Of a stretch of 52,185 nt of DNA, positions 26,480 to 35,750 are shown one piece after another. The stretch spans positions 1-52,185 of the forward strand of contig ONIH01000010.1 of NCBI GenBank assembly GCA_900317825.1, given 5' to 3'. A model generated the notes under the pieces. It was given only the letters and a program-made list of their open reading frames with translations, made no database searches and was not told the origin of the DNA. Each line of letters opens with the position of its first letter. Positions within the stretch are counted from its first letter, which is position 1. The stretch comes from an uncultured Lachnospiraceae bacterium (GTDB lineage: Bacteria; Bacillota; Clostridia; Lachnospirales; Lachnospiraceae). Position numbers and translations under genes: made by a program.

Positions 26480-28534
26480 TCAGTCCTGCGCAACATCTTT
26501 TCTGAGAATACCCAGCATAAATGCGGTTACGAGGGAACCGATCAGCCATGCCAGGAGATACAGTGGCCAGTGACCTACTGTAGCGAAGACGAAGATGCCG
26601 CCGTGAGGAGCCATCAGTGTGCATCCGAACAGTGCTGACAGAAGTCCGGCAACTGCTGAACCGCAGAAAGTAGCCGGGATAACGTGAGCCGGATCAGAAG
26701 CTGCGAATGGGATGGCAGCCTCTGTGATGAAGCTGGCGCCCATTACGATATTTGAAATGAAGCCCTCTTTCTCGGTCTCGTTGAATTTTTTCGGGAAGAG
26801 CTTTGTAGCGATAGCGATTCCCACAGGAGGGCACATACCGCCGATCATCACGGCGCCCATTGCTATGTAGCAGAGCTGTACCTTCGGATCGGAATTCGAA
26901 GCGCCCTTGTTTAAATACTCAGCTGCGTTTGTCAGCATGAACGTACCGAATACGTAAGCTGCCTTGTTTATCGGACCGCCCATATCTATAGCCATCATGC
27001 CTGCGAGCAGGAGGCCTAAGAGCCATACAAGGCCTGAGTTGCCGAGTGCTGTAAGCATAACCGAAAGTCCGGTATTGATCAGTCCGATGATCGGGTTGAA
27101 GATAAAGCACATGATCACCATGACAAGGAACATGCCGACTACAGGATAGATGAGCATCGATCTGATACCCTGGATAGACTTAGGAAGCTTCTCAGTGGCA
27201 CGCTCGAGCCAGAGAACTATGTATCCTGCGAGGAAACCTACTGCGATACCTCCGAGGAATCCTGAAACTGTATTACCGCTCTGCTGAAAAGCGAAGCTGT
27301 CGATGAACTTCTGGAATCCGCCCATCTGCTTAGGCCAGATATCTGCAAAGTTCGCAGCGATAGCATTACCGTTTGCTGCTAAGAGTCCGCCGAGGAAACC
27401 TACTGCAAGTCCCGGTTTATCAGCGATAGAGTAAGCGATGAATCCGGCAAGTACAGGAACCATGAGCCCCATGGCCAGTCCGCCTACGTACTTGAAAAGT
27501 GCTGAGAGCGGAACCATCGAGCCGAAATTCGATCCGCCTGTCGTACCGTATCCGAGGATCGTATCAATAAGGAAAGCGATGGCTGTCAGGATTCCTCCGC
27601 CGATTACGAACGGAAGCATTGCTGAAACTCCGGCCATAAGGCTGGTGTAGATCTTATGGCCTACGCTGTCATTTCCGTCATTGGACGATGACTTCTGTGC
27701 GCCAGTCTCTGAGTGATAGATAGGAGCGTCTCCTTTTTCTGCCTTTGATACGAGTTCTTCCGGCTTGTGGATACCATCTGCTACTCTCGCCTGTATAAGC
27801 GGCTTTCCGTCAAATCTGTCGATAGGAACCTTTGCATCGGCTGCAACCACGATTCCCTTTGCGTTCTCTATCTCTTCGTCGGTCAGAAGGTTCTTAGTTC
27901 CGCCTGAGCCTCTGGTCTCGACCTTTACCTTGATGCCGAGCTTAGCTCCGGCTTTCTCGATAGCCTCTGCAGCCATATAAGTGTGAGCCACACCATTCGG
28001 ACAGCTTGTAACTGCGAGTACCTCATATCCTGTCTCCGTCTTTGCTGCCTCTGCCTTCTGCGCATCAGCCTCGACCTTTCCGCTCTCTGCCTTATCGATG
28101 ATAGAGAGAAACTCGTCTTTTGACTTCGCGTTTTCGAGGTTTGTTACGAAGTCCGGATCCATCAGAAGCTCTGACAGTCTGGCGAGAACCTCAAGATGTA
28201 CGTTATCCTCGGTATTCGGTGCTGCTATAAGAAAAATGATATGCACCGGCGCTCCGTCGAGAGCATCGTACTCTACTCCGTTCGGCAGTACCATAGCTGC
28301 AAGTCCCGGCTTTGCGACTGCATCTGACTTGCAGTGAGGAATGGCGATCCCGTCCCCGATTCCTGTCGTGGACTCTTCTTCTCTGGCGAATACGCCCTTT
28401 TCATAAGCTGCGCGGTCTTTGATGTTCCCCTGCTTTACCATCAGGTCGACCATCTGCTTTATCACATCTGACTTGTCAGATGCTTCTCCATTCAGTTCGA
28501 TACTCTCCTTTGAAAGTAAATCCCTTACCCTCAT
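26480..28534 (-). CDS. fruA: PTS fructose transporter EIIABC
   Basis: A 684-residue fusion. EIIA (1-150) carries the phosphohistidine His67 in GIAIPHCKS; EIIB (about 170-275) has Cys178 in TSCPNGVAHT; EIIC (about 300-684) is a membrane domain of about nine to ten helices with GGPINKAAY and GGMCPPVG motifs. It imports fructose as fructose-1-phosphate, the substrate of the upstream FruK. Its start overlaps the fruK stop by four bases. A Lys/Glu/Ala-rich linker joins A and B. Confidence 0.96.
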   Translation of the reverse strand: MRVRDLLSKESIELNGEASDKSDVIKQMVDLMVKQGNIKDRAAYEKGVFAREEESTTGIGDGIAIPHCKSDAVAKPGLAAMVLPNGVEYDALDGAPVHIIFLIAAPNTEDNVHLEVLARLSELLMDPDFVTNLENAKSKDEFLSIIDKAESGKVEADAQKAEAAKTETGYEVLAVTSCPNGVAHTYMAAEAIEKAGAKLGIKVKVETRGSGGTKNLLTDEEIENAKGIVVAADAKVPIDRFDGKPLIQARVADGIHKPEELVSKAEKGDAPIYHSETGAQKSSSNDGNDSVGHKIYTSLMAGVSAMLPFVIGGGILTAIAFLIDTILGYGTTGGSNFGSMVPLSALFKYVGGLAMGLMVPVLAGFIAYSIADKPGLAVGFLGGLLAANGNAIAANFADIWPKQMGGFQKFIDSFAFQQSGNTVSGFLGGIAVGFLAGYIVLWLERATEKLPKSIQGIRSMLIYPVVGMFLVMVIMCFIFNPIIGLINTGLSVMLTALGNSGLVWLLGLLLAGMMAIDMGGPINKAAYVFGTFMLTNAAEYLNKGASNSDPKVQLCYIAMGAVMIGGMCPPVGIAIATKLFPKKFNETEKEGFISNIVMGASFITEAAIPFAASDPAHVIPATFCGSAVAGLLSALFGCTLMAPHGGIFVFATVGHWPLYLLAWLIGSLVTAFMLGILRKDVAQD

Positions 28535-29451
28535 AAGATGTCTCCTTTTCCCAGTTGATCAAGTAAACCTTTTACTTCGTCCTTTGTGGCCAGATAGTCC
28601 GAGAATGCCGAAGCGCTTCCGGTACAAAGCCCCATGTAGAACGCCTTTTCATAATCTCCGCCATTTATGTATCCCTGTAAAAATCCCGCAACCATCGAAT
28701 CGCCTGCGCCGACGGAATTTTTTACTTTGCCTTTAGGAGGCATCGAAGAGATCACATCTCCGTTCTCCGATACCAGAAGTGCTCCCTCGCCTGCCATCGA
28801 AACGAGTACATTCACAGCGCCCATCTCCTGCATCTTCTTCGCATAAGGAACGACATCATCCTTAGTCTTCAGCTCGACTCCGAAAATCTCACCGAGCTCG
28901 TGATTGTTCGGCTTCACGAGGAACGGATGATACGGAAGCACGTCCTTTAGCAGGTCTCTCGTCGCATCTACTACGATGTGCACGCCTCTGCCATCGAGGG
29001 ATTTCATGATGTCCATGTACATCGTCTCTGGCATGACTGCCGGGATGGAACCTGCAAGTACCAGGTAATCGCCAGCCTTTAGAGTATCGAGCTTCTGATA
29101 AAGAGTGTCGATATTCTCCTTTGAGATGGCAGGGCCCATACCGTTTATCTCGGATTCTTCGTTACTGCGGATCTTTACATTTATCCTCGAAATACCATCG
29201 GAAACCTCGATAAAATCCGTGTCGACTCCTTTTTCTGCCATGAGTCCCTTAATGGCCTTTCCCGTGAAGCCGGCCATGAAACCGACTGCTGTCGAATCAG
29301 TTCCGAGATTCTTCAGGACCATCGATACATTCAGTCCCTTTCCTCCCGGAAGCAGCAGTTCTTTCGAAGTCCTGTTCACGAGTCCCAGTCTGAAGTCATC
29401 CACACTGACTATGTAGTCGAGCGATGGATTAAACGTGACTGTCATGATCAT
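28531..29451 (-). CDS. fruK: 1-phosphofructokinase
   Basis: A 306-residue PfkB-family kinase that converts fructose-1-phosphate to fructose-1,6-bisphosphate. The start TVTFNPSLDYIV, LPGGKGLNVS and the C-terminal VGAGDSMVAGF with the catalytic Asp match FruK rather than a nucleoside or tagatose kinase, which the operon supports. It overlaps both neighbours by four bases (ATGA), so fruR, fruK and fruA are translationally coupled. Confidence 0.96.
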   Translation of the reverse strand: MIMTVTFNPSLDYIVSVDDFRLGLVNRTSKELLLPGGKGLNVSMVLKNLGTDSTAVGFMAGFTGKAIKGLMAEKGVDTDFIEVSDGISRINVKIRSNEESEINGMGPAISKENIDTLYQKLDTLKAGDYLVLAGSIPAVMPETMYMDIMKSLDGRGVHIVVDATRDLLKDVLPYHPFLVKPNNHELGEIFGVELKTKDDVVPYAKKMQEMGAVNVLVSMAGEGALLVSENGDVISSMPPKGKVKNSVGAGDSMVAGFLQGYINGGDYEKAFYMGLCTGSASAFSDYLATKDEVKGLLDQLGKGDIL

Positions 29452-30200
29452 CTGTCAGCTACCTCCTTTATGTTCTTAAGTCCTTTAAATCCGCGCTTCG
29501 TGATAACGTCGGTGATCACCGTAGCGCTGTCGAAATCACCGAAGCTGATCGCGGATATAGTTCCAAACTTTGAATCATCTGCGAGCACATATCTGTCTTT
29601 ACATGATAAAAATGCCCGCTGCTTCACCATCGCTTCCTTAAGCTCCGGTGTCGTGAAGCCTTCCTCTTTCGTGATGCCGTTTGCTCCGAAAAATCCCTTC
29701 GTGAAGTTATACTTCTTCAGGGAATATAGGGCTTCCTCTCCGACTATGGCCTCTGTCATCCGCTTGAACTCACCGCCCAGGATGTACACCTGAAATCCTT
29801 CAGATGCAAGCACCATCGCATGATTCACTGCATTTGTGACAAAGGTGGCATCATGCTCCGTGATATACGGGAGCATCTTCTCCGTAGTGGTCCCTGCATC
29901 TATATATACAAAATCACCCGGTTCGATGAGCGATGCCGCATAGCTTCCTATAGTCGCTTTTTCTTTCTGCTTCTGGCCCTTTCTCTTTGAGACTTCATCG
30001 TCTCTGGTCATCAGGCCGCCTGTCTTTGATATAGCGCCTCCCCTGACTCTCGTGATCCTGCCTTCACTGTCCAGCTCGTCCAGGTCACGTCTTATAGTCG
30101 ATTCGCTGGCACCGAGGAGTTTCATCAGTTCCGTAACTGTAACAGATCCATTCGAATCCACCGCGGATATGATACGCGCAAACCTTTCCTCTGTCAGCAT
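29448..30200 (-). CDS. fruR: DeoR-family repressor of the fructose operon
   Basis: A 250-residue DeoR regulator. The N-terminal winged helix (1-57) has VTELMKLLGASESTIRRDLDELD; the C-terminal part is the sugar-phosphate-binding DeoRC fold, with YIDAGTTTEKM and LADDSKFG segments. It is first in the operon and likely represses it until fructose-1-phosphate accumulates, as known for homologues. A pair of nine-base direct repeats at the promoter is a likely operator. Confidence 0.94.
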   Translation of the reverse strand: MLTEERFARIISAVDSNGSVTVTELMKLLGASESTIRRDLDELDSEGRITRVRGGAISKTGGLMTRDDEVSKRKGQKQKEKATIGSYAASLIEPGDFVYIDAGTTTEKMLPYITEHDATFVTNAVNHAMVLASEGFQVYILGGEFKRMTEAIVGEEALYSLKKYNFTKGFFGANGITKEEGFTTPELKEAMVKQRAFLSCKDRYVLADDSKFGTISAISFGDFDSATVITDVITKRGFKGLKNIKEVADR

Positions 30201-30255
30201 TCAGCTGCCTCCACTTTCCTGTAAAACAAGTGCGGGATTTCCGGATTCCCGTCAC

Positions 30256-30314
30256 AATCATTCATAATCATTCAGGACAGTTCAAATAATACCACCACAA
30301 TCATCATTTTTCAA
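30256..30314 (-). promoter_or_regulatory. fructose operon promoter and direct-repeat operator
   Basis: On the minus strand TTGAAA (30309-30314), a 17-base spacer and TATTAT (30286-30291) form the promoter, with a start near 30279. Just downstream, AATCATTCA occurs at 30256-30264 and 30266-30274 (plus-strand reading), exactly ten bases apart. Direct repeats of this type are typical DeoR-family sites, so FruR is the likely binder. Confidence 0.65.
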
Positions 30315-30340
30315 TCAAAATCCGCCAGAAATAGTTCACA

Positions 30341-30383
30341 AAAACAAAGGTCCGGATTTGTGCATTTTGCACAAATCCGGACC
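30341..30383 (-). terminator. terminator of the nucleoside operon
   Basis: A perfect 16-base inverted repeat (30349-30364 and 30368-30383) with a three-base loop is followed on the minus strand by TTTGTTTT. It closes the operon after punA and isolates it from the fructose promoter. Confidence 0.9.
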
Positions 30384-30405
30384 CTGTAATGATCTGTTCC
30401 TGTTT

Positions 30406-31230
30406 TTATCTGGCGTTACGGATGAATTCCATGACGAGTTTTTCGAATTTTTCTTTGACCTGATCGGCTGTAGCCTTGACTTCCTCGTGATTTAAAGGCT
30501 GGTTAAGAATGCCTGCTGCCATATTCGTGATGCAGGAGATACCCGCTACCCGAAGCCCCATGTGGTTTGCGGCTATAGCTTCGACCACAGTACTCATGCC
30601 TGCTGCGTCGGCTCCTAGATTTCTCAGCATTCTTATCTCTGCCGGTGTCTCGTAGCTCGGACCTGACAGCTGCACGTAGACACCTCTCTGAAGGTCTACT
30701 CCAGTCACCCTGGCCGCCTCCTTTATCTGATCCTGCAGCTGTTTGTCATAGACCGACGACATATCCGGGAACCTGGTTCCCAGCTCATCGGCATTCTGAC
30801 CGATCAGCGGATTCGGTACAAATACTGATATGTGATCCTTGATCAGCATCAGGTCTCCCGGGTTAAAGTCTATATTTATCCCGCCTGCAGCGTTCGTAAG
30901 CAGGATAATCTTCGCTCCGAGCAGTCCCATTATGCGCACCGGTGTCACGACTTCCATCATCCGGTATCCTTCATAATAGTGAACTCTTCCACTCATTACG
31001 ACTACCTTTCTGCCGGAAAGCGTTCCAAATATGAATTTTCCGTCATGTCCGGAAACTGTCGATACCGGGAATCCTTCTATATCCTTATAGGAAATCTCGC
31101 AGACTTTTTCTATTTTTTCAGAAAGTCCGCCAAGCCCACTTCCGAGCGTGATACCGATCTCCGGAACAAAGTCCGTGACTTTTCTTATACTTTCAAGTGA
31201 CTTCTGTAATTTTTCATAGATTTCTGACAT
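30406..31230 (-). CDS. punA: purine nucleoside phosphorylase, trimeric type
   Basis: A 274-residue enzyme that splits purine (deoxy)ribonucleosides with phosphate into base and (deoxy)ribose-1-phosphate. LGSGLGGL, GRVHYYEGY, LTNAAGGIN, SGPSYETPAE and GADAAGMSTVVE are the signatures of the PNP/MTAP family, and the Glu/Asn pattern (SCITNMAAG) favours inosine and guanosine. AGGAGG precedes the ATG. It is the last gene of the nucleoside operon and complements the adenosine deaminase, which supplies inosine. Confidence 0.96.
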   Translation of the reverse strand: MSEIYEKLQKSLESIRKVTDFVPEIGITLGSGLGGLSEKIEKVCEISYKDIEGFPVSTVSGHDGKFIFGTLSGRKVVVMSGRVHYYEGYRMMEVVTPVRIMGLLGAKIILLTNAAGGINIDFNPGDLMLIKDHISVFVPNPLIGQNADELGTRFPDMSSVYDKQLQDQIKEAARVTGVDLQRGVYVQLSGPSYETPAEIRMLRNLGADAAGMSTVVEAIAANHMGLRVAGISCITNMAAGILNQPLNHEEVKATADQVKEKFEKLVMEFIRNAR

Positions 31231-31260
31231 GCCTGTCTCCTCCTGTATTTTCTCAAATGA

Positions 31261-31995
31261 TCAGGTGCCTGAAATGAATTCGTTAAGATATTCCCTTATC
31301 TTTCTGTACTGCTGGCGGTTGATCCGGAAAACGCTCCTGCTGTGATCAAAAAATCCCTCTTCGTCGAGTGTCTGCACCGCGCGGTTTACCGTTCTTACCG
31401 AAAGTCCCGAAAACTCAGCCAGCTGCTGCCTGGTGAAATTCAGTCTGCAGTTTCCCTTCTCATCTGCCCTGTCCTCGTACTCGAGCGCCAGCATCATAAG
31501 CAGTGAATCCTTACCCGAAAGGAACCGGAAAACCCTGTCACGTCTGGCTTCTCTGAGCAGATACTCGCAGGTGTCTTTTGTCAGCATTTTCAGCGCGTGC
31601 GAATCCTTCTCCGTCCAGCGCTCATAGGCGCTCCTCTCCATGATCAGAAAAGAGCAGTCAGTTTCAGTCTCGAGTGTCGCCGCGTAGAGGTCATAGCCCA
31701 ACAGACTTTCCATCGTCCCAAACGACTCAAAAGCCGAATACCCGGTGAACTTATAGCTGGTCCCCAGGACTCTGTGCTCGAGTGCCGACGCCTCGCCCTT
31801 TATCAGGAAAAATACCCGGTCCGCGGGTTCATTTTCCCTGACAAAATAGGTCTTCTCTGGGATTTCCTTTATCTCTATCTCATTAAAAACTGACAGCGGA
31901 GCGTTCTTAAAAAGCTCATTCAGCACATCCTGAACCGCCACTGGCATATCGTTTGTGTATTTTACTATGGAGTTAAATGCAGCGTGTTCGATCAT
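31261..31995 (-). CDS. Crp/Fnr-family transcriptional regulator
   Basis: A 244-residue regulator with an N-terminal cyclic-nucleotide-binding-like beta roll (about 30-145) and a C-terminal winged helix with LAEFSGLSVRTVNRAVQTLDEEGF. No Cys cluster for an iron-sulphur centre is present, and the cAMP phosphate-binding segment is not conserved, so the ligand is unknown. Its start overlaps the add stop by four bases, so it is made together with the nucleoside enzymes. It may control its own operon, sensing a nucleoside or sugar phosphate (inference). Confidence 0.85.
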   Translation of the reverse strand: MIEHAAFNSIVKYTNDMPVAVQDVLNELFKNAPLSVFNEIEIKEIPEKTYFVRENEPADRVFFLIKGEASALEHRVLGTSYKFTGYSAFESFGTMESLLGYDLYAATLETETDCSFLIMERSAYERWTEKDSHALKMLTKDTCEYLLREARRDRVFRFLSGKDSLLMMLALEYEDRADEKGNCRLNFTRQQLAEFSGLSVRTVNRAVQTLDEEGFFDHSRSVFRINRQQYRKIREYLNEFISGT

Positions 31996-32966
31996 AAAAA
32001 TGCTTCAAGCTCTTTTAATATATTTTCTTTGGTCTCAGTATCCGCAAATGATGCGTTTACGGCATTTTTTTCGAGAGCGACAAGCTCCTTATCTGACAGC
32101 TCCGCTATGCGCGCCGAACGTACCAGTTCGTCCGTAAGTGTCGTGTCTGAAACTGTCCTGTTGTCCGTATTTATCGTGACCATAAGTCCGGCATCGATAA
32201 ACTCCCGAAGGGGATAGGTGCCACGGACTGCCTTTGTCTGGTAATTGCTCGTCGGGCAGATCTCTACCGGAATGCCTTTTTCCTTAAGCTCCTGCTGAAG
32301 GTCCGCCTGTCCTTTCATCGCCACTCCGTGTCCTATGCGCTTTGCACCGAACGATACCGCAGCCCTTACACTATCCGGTCCGTCAGCCTCGCCAGCATGG
32401 ATTATGAAAGGTATCTCTCTCTTCACCGCCTCTTTAAAAAGTGCTTCAAATCCGGCTGTCGGATACAGCGCCTCGGCTCCTGCGAGGTCAAGGCAGCAGA
32501 CTCCTTTTCCCAGATATTTTTCTACGAGGGAAAGAGTCTCCAGGTTCTGCTCCAGATCGAACTGTCTCATGGCACAGAGGATGACCTTCCCCTTTATGCC
32601 GTACTGTTCCTCGCCTTCACGAAGTCCTTCGATTGAAGCCTTTACTGCCTCTTCCGGCGTCATCTGCTCATTTGAAAGGCAGATCGGATCAAAGCGGATC
32701 TCCATGTAGCGGACATTCTCCTCAGCTCCCTGGCGCAGCACATCGACAGCGCCTTCACGCACCGCATCAGGAGTCGAGAGGATCTTTATCGGGAGATCGA
32801 ATTTTTCTAAGTATTCGTTCAGACTGGTGCAGTCGATTGAAACTGAGAGCTCTTTGAAATCCACCTTGCGTCCGAGGCGGCTGCTGATAAATTCCGGCGA
32901 AAGTGAACCGTCCAGATGACAATGTAATTCTGCTTTCGGTAGTGACTTTATCTGTGCTCTCTCCAT
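31992..32966 (-). CDS. add: adenosine deaminase
   Basis: A 324-residue zinc amidohydrolase-fold enzyme that turns adenosine and deoxyadenosine into inosine and deoxyinosine. Metal ligands are in AELHCHLDGS near the start, IIHAGEAD in the middle and TINTDNR near the end, and the catalytic Glu is in HAGE. Two bases separate it from the deoC stop. It feeds the purine phosphorylase at the end of the operon. Confidence 0.95.
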   Translation of the reverse strand: MERAQIKSLPKAELHCHLDGSLSPEFISSRLGRKVDFKELSVSIDCTSLNEYLEKFDLPIKILSTPDAVREGAVDVLRQGAEENVRYMEIRFDPICLSNEQMTPEEAVKASIEGLREGEEQYGIKGKVILCAMRQFDLEQNLETLSLVEKYLGKGVCCLDLAGAEALYPTAGFEALFKEAVKREIPFIIHAGEADGPDSVRAAVSFGAKRIGHGVAMKGQADLQQELKEKGIPVEICPTSNYQTKAVRGTYPLREFIDAGLMVTINTDNRTVSDTTLTDELVRSARIAELSDKELVALEKNAVNASFADTETKENILKELEAFL

Positions 32967-32968
32967 CG

Positions 32969-33610
32969 TTATGCTCCTATTATCTTAAGTGTGGCCGAAG
33001 TACCGAGTCTTGATGCTCCGGCATCTACCATCGACTGAGCTTCAGCTTCGGAATGGATTCCGCCGCTCGCCTTTACTCCGAGTCTGTCTCCAACTGTCTT
33101 TCTCATCAGTGCTACATCCTCAGCCTTTGCTCCGCCTGTAGAAAATCCTGTAGATGTCTTTACAAAGTCAGCTCCTGCCTTCTCTGAAATCTCGCAGGCC
33201 TTTACCTTCTCGTCGTCTGTCAGAAGACAGCACTCGATGATGACCTTCAGGATCTTACCCGGGCAGGCATCTCTTACAGCCTTTATATCAGCTTCTACTA
33301 CGTCGTACTTTTTGTCCTTCAACGCAGCGACATTTATCACCATATCGATCTCGTCTGCACCGTCTTCTACAGCGCACTTCGTCTCAAAAGCCTTTGACTT
33401 AGTGCTCATCTGTCCAAGAGGGAACCCGACTACAGTAGTAGTATGAATTCCAGTCCCCTTCAACGCCTCAGCTACATACTTCGTATAGTACGAATTGCAG
33501 CATACAGACATGAAGTCGTACTTTTTAGCTTCCTCTATGATCTTATCCATCTGCGCCTGCGTAGCATCCGCAGCTAGTAATGTGTGGTCAAAAAGTTTAT
33601 GGTCTAACAT
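32969..33610 (-). CDS. deoC: deoxyribose-phosphate aldolase
   Basis: A 213-residue class I aldolase that splits 2-deoxyribose-5-phosphate into glyceraldehyde-3-phosphate and acetaldehyde. The Schiff-base Lys lies in FVKTSTGF, and a second Lys in VKASGGI completes the site. It places deoxynucleoside breakdown in this operon. The step from deoxyribose-1-phosphate to the 5-phosphate needs a phosphopentomutase that is not in the window. AGGAAAG precedes the ATG. Confidence 0.95.
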   Translation of the reverse strand: MLDHKLFDHTLLAADATQAQMDKIIEEAKKYDFMSVCCNSYYTKYVAEALKGTGIHTTTVVGFPLGQMSTKSKAFETKCAVEDGADEIDMVINVAALKDKKYDVVEADIKAVRDACPGKILKVIIECCLLTDDEKVKACEISEKAGADFVKTSTGFSTGGAKAEDVALMRKTVGDRLGVKASGGIHSEAEAQSMVDAGASRLGTSATLKIIGA

Positions 33611-33637
33611 TTCATTCTTTCCTTTCTATAATTCAGT

Positions 33638-33698
33638 GGCGCGGTTCCAGGCTTCAATGCCCGCGTGGCGGCATGCGCGCATCCTGTAGTGCCGCGCC
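33638..33698 (+). repeat. GC-rich structured element between deoC and nupQ
   Basis: Arms GGCGCGG (33638-33644) and CCGCGCC (33692-33698) enclose an inner hairpin (GCGTG, GCGG, CATGC, within 33660-33683). The inner 24 bases recur at 41930-41953 in the opposite orientation with two differences. It could be a repetitive extragenic palindrome affecting message decay between the transporter and enzyme genes. Confidence 0.5.
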
Positions 33699-33713
33699 CT
33701 CGTAACTAAAAAT

Positions 33714-34652
33714 TTATTTCGACTTGATATACGGCTTACCGTTGGCTGCCGGTACACGCCCGCTACCCACGAAGAGGATAAGGACGAGGATCGTAACCAC
33801 GTAAGGGATCATCGACAGGATATTCGGCGAAACACTCGAACCCATAGCCGAAAGCACTGACTTCAGGCCGTTGCAGAGACCGAAGAGCAGGCATCCAAGG
33901 AAGGCGCCCTGCGGAGTGAACTTACCGAAGATAACGGCAGCGATGGCGATGAAGCCCTGACCTACGATAACAGTAGGACGGAACTGCGATACAGTAGCGA
34001 GAGTAACGAATGCACCGCCAAGTCCTGCCAGGAATCCCGAAAGCAGAACGCAGGCATATCTTACTTTGAATACATTGATACCGAGAGTCTCGCAGGCTTC
34101 CGGATGCTCACCGGCAGCACGGAGTCTCATGCCGAATCTGGTCTTGTAGAATACGAACCAGATCACAGCTACGAGAATGAAACTCAGCCATACAGCTGAG
34201 TACGTACCGAGTACGTTGTAGCCGAACGATCCTGACTTGAATACACCGTTGAACAGCTTCGGCAGCTTGTACTCAGTCGGAAGTGACGGAGTATCTGACG
34301 AGTTATCGAACATCGACTTACAAAGGAAAAGCGCAAGTCCAGGTCCGATGAAGTTAATAGCTGTACCGGCGATGGTCTGATCGGCTCCGCAGGTCACGCA
34401 GGCAAATGCGTGAAGCAGTCCGAATATCATCCCGGCTATTCCGCCGAGCAGAAAACCAACCCATCCGTTATGCGTGTAGTAAGCACTGACAGCGCCTACA
34501 TAAGCGCCGATGGTCATCATACCCTCGATGCCGATATTTACGACACCGCTTTTTTCTGAAAAAACTGATCCTAGTGCTGCAAGAAGAAGCGGCGGTGTGG
34601 AGATCAGCATACCGTTAAGAATAAGTCCGAAGACATTTACAAATCCGTTCAT
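33714..34652 (-). CDS. nupQ: nucleoside ABC transporter permease (NupQ-like)
   Basis: A 312-residue branched-chain/ribose-type permease with about eight helices and the short GEHPEACETLGIN loop typical of BMP-type importers. It forms the second half of the membrane pore with the upstream NupP-like protein. It is three bases from that gene's stop. Substrate nucleoside is inferred from the BMP lipoprotein and the catabolic enzymes of the same operon. Confidence 0.92.
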   Translation of the reverse strand: MNGFVNVFGLILNGMLISTPPLLLAALGSVFSEKSGVVNIGIEGMMTIGAYVGAVSAYYTHNGWVGFLLGGIAGMIFGLLHAFACVTCGADQTIAGTAINFIGPGLALFLCKSMFDNSSDTPSLPTEYKLPKLFNGVFKSGSFGYNVLGTYSAVWLSFILVAVIWFVFYKTRFGMRLRAAGEHPEACETLGINVFKVRYACVLLSGFLAGLGGAFVTLATVSQFRPTVIVGQGFIAIAAVIFGKFTPQGAFLGCLLFGLCNGLKSVLSAMGSSVSPNILSMIPYVVTILVLILFVGSGRVPAANGKPYIKSK

Positions 34653-34655
34653 TTC

Positions 34656-35750
34656 TCAGGCCTCCTTTGCAGCTGTAAGCTCTTTTGCCTTGTCGAGTTT
34701 CTTCTGCTGTACACCTTTGATGATCCTCTTCAGCAGAAGTGAGATAGCGATGAAGAAGATGATCGTACCCATGATGATATTTACGATCTCCTTCGGGGCG
34801 TTTACAAGCGTCAGCTTGTTTCCGCCGTACTTCATGGCTCCATAGAAGAGTCCTGAAAAAATGCATCCGATCGGGTTTGTTCCACCGATAAGTGCTACCG
34901 TGATACCGTCAAATCCAAAGCTCTCCTGACCAGAGAACTGTGAGATACGTCCGGCCATTCCGAGAGTCTGGATAGCACCGCCGATACCGGCAAGCATTCC
35001 TGAAAGCGCCATGCTGACCATGAAGATCTTCGATGATGAGATACCGCCGTACTCAGATGCAGTCTTTGAAAGTCCGACAGCACGGAGCTGATATCCGAAG
35101 GTCGTTTTCTTTATTACAAACCATAGGACTATAGCTGCGATCGTAGCTATGAAAAATCCTGAGTTTACCTTCGGGCAGCCAGTTGCCGGGATAAGTCCCT
35201 GGATGACTGTGCTGGCAGAATCCTTGATATTCTTGGTGGCCTCTATCGATTTTGCCTTAACGCCGCTGTGCATTACGACGTAGTTTGACAGATAGTATGC
35301 GATCCAGTTGAACATGATGTATGAGAGGACTTCGTTGATGCCTCTCTTTATCTTCATGAGTCCTACGATAGCTCCCCAGGCTGCGCCTGCAGCGGCTGCG
35401 GCTATAAAGCAGACTATAGCATGGATCACCGGAGGCATGTTCCCAAAGATACCGACTAGAACTGCGGCGAGGGAGCCGACTACGAACTGTCCCTCAGCAC
35501 CGATATTGAACACACCGGTCTTAAATGAGAATGCTACCGAAAGACCAGTCATGATGTACGGAGCCGCATATACGAAGCTGTACACGATGTACTTCGGCTG
35601 TGAGAACACTCCCTGAAAAAGTGTGCTGTAGGTGAGTCCCGGGTCAATGCCGGCTGACACCAGGAGAATGGCTCCCACTAAAAATCCTACGACGATGGCG
35701 ATGATCACATAGATGAAGTTACCATCCCAGATACTCGTTTTACTTTTCAT
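34656..35750 (-). CDS. nupP: nucleoside ABC transporter permease (NupP-like)
   Basis: A 364-residue permease with about ten helices. FNIGAEGQFVVGSL in the first third and GLSKTASEYGGI in the last third match permeases of BMP-dependent nucleoside importers. Its start overlaps the ATPase gene by 11 bases, and GAGG lies eight bases before the ATG, so the two are made together. Confidence 0.92.
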   Translation of the reverse strand: MKSKTSIWDGNFIYVIIAIVVGFLVGAILLVSAGIDPGLTYSTLFQGVFSQPKYIVYSFVYAAPYIMTGLSVAFSFKTGVFNIGAEGQFVVGSLAAVLVGIFGNMPPVIHAIVCFIAAAAAGAAWGAIVGLMKIKRGINEVLSYIMFNWIAYYLSNYVVMHSGVKAKSIEATKNIKDSASTVIQGLIPATGCPKVNSGFFIATIAAIVLWFVIKKTTFGYQLRAVGLSKTASEYGGISSSKIFMVSMALSGMLAGIGGAIQTLGMAGRISQFSGQESFGFDGITVALIGGTNPIGCIFSGLFYGAMKYGGNKLTLVNAPKEIVNIIMGTIIFFIAISLLLKRIIKGVQQKKLDKAKELTAAKEA

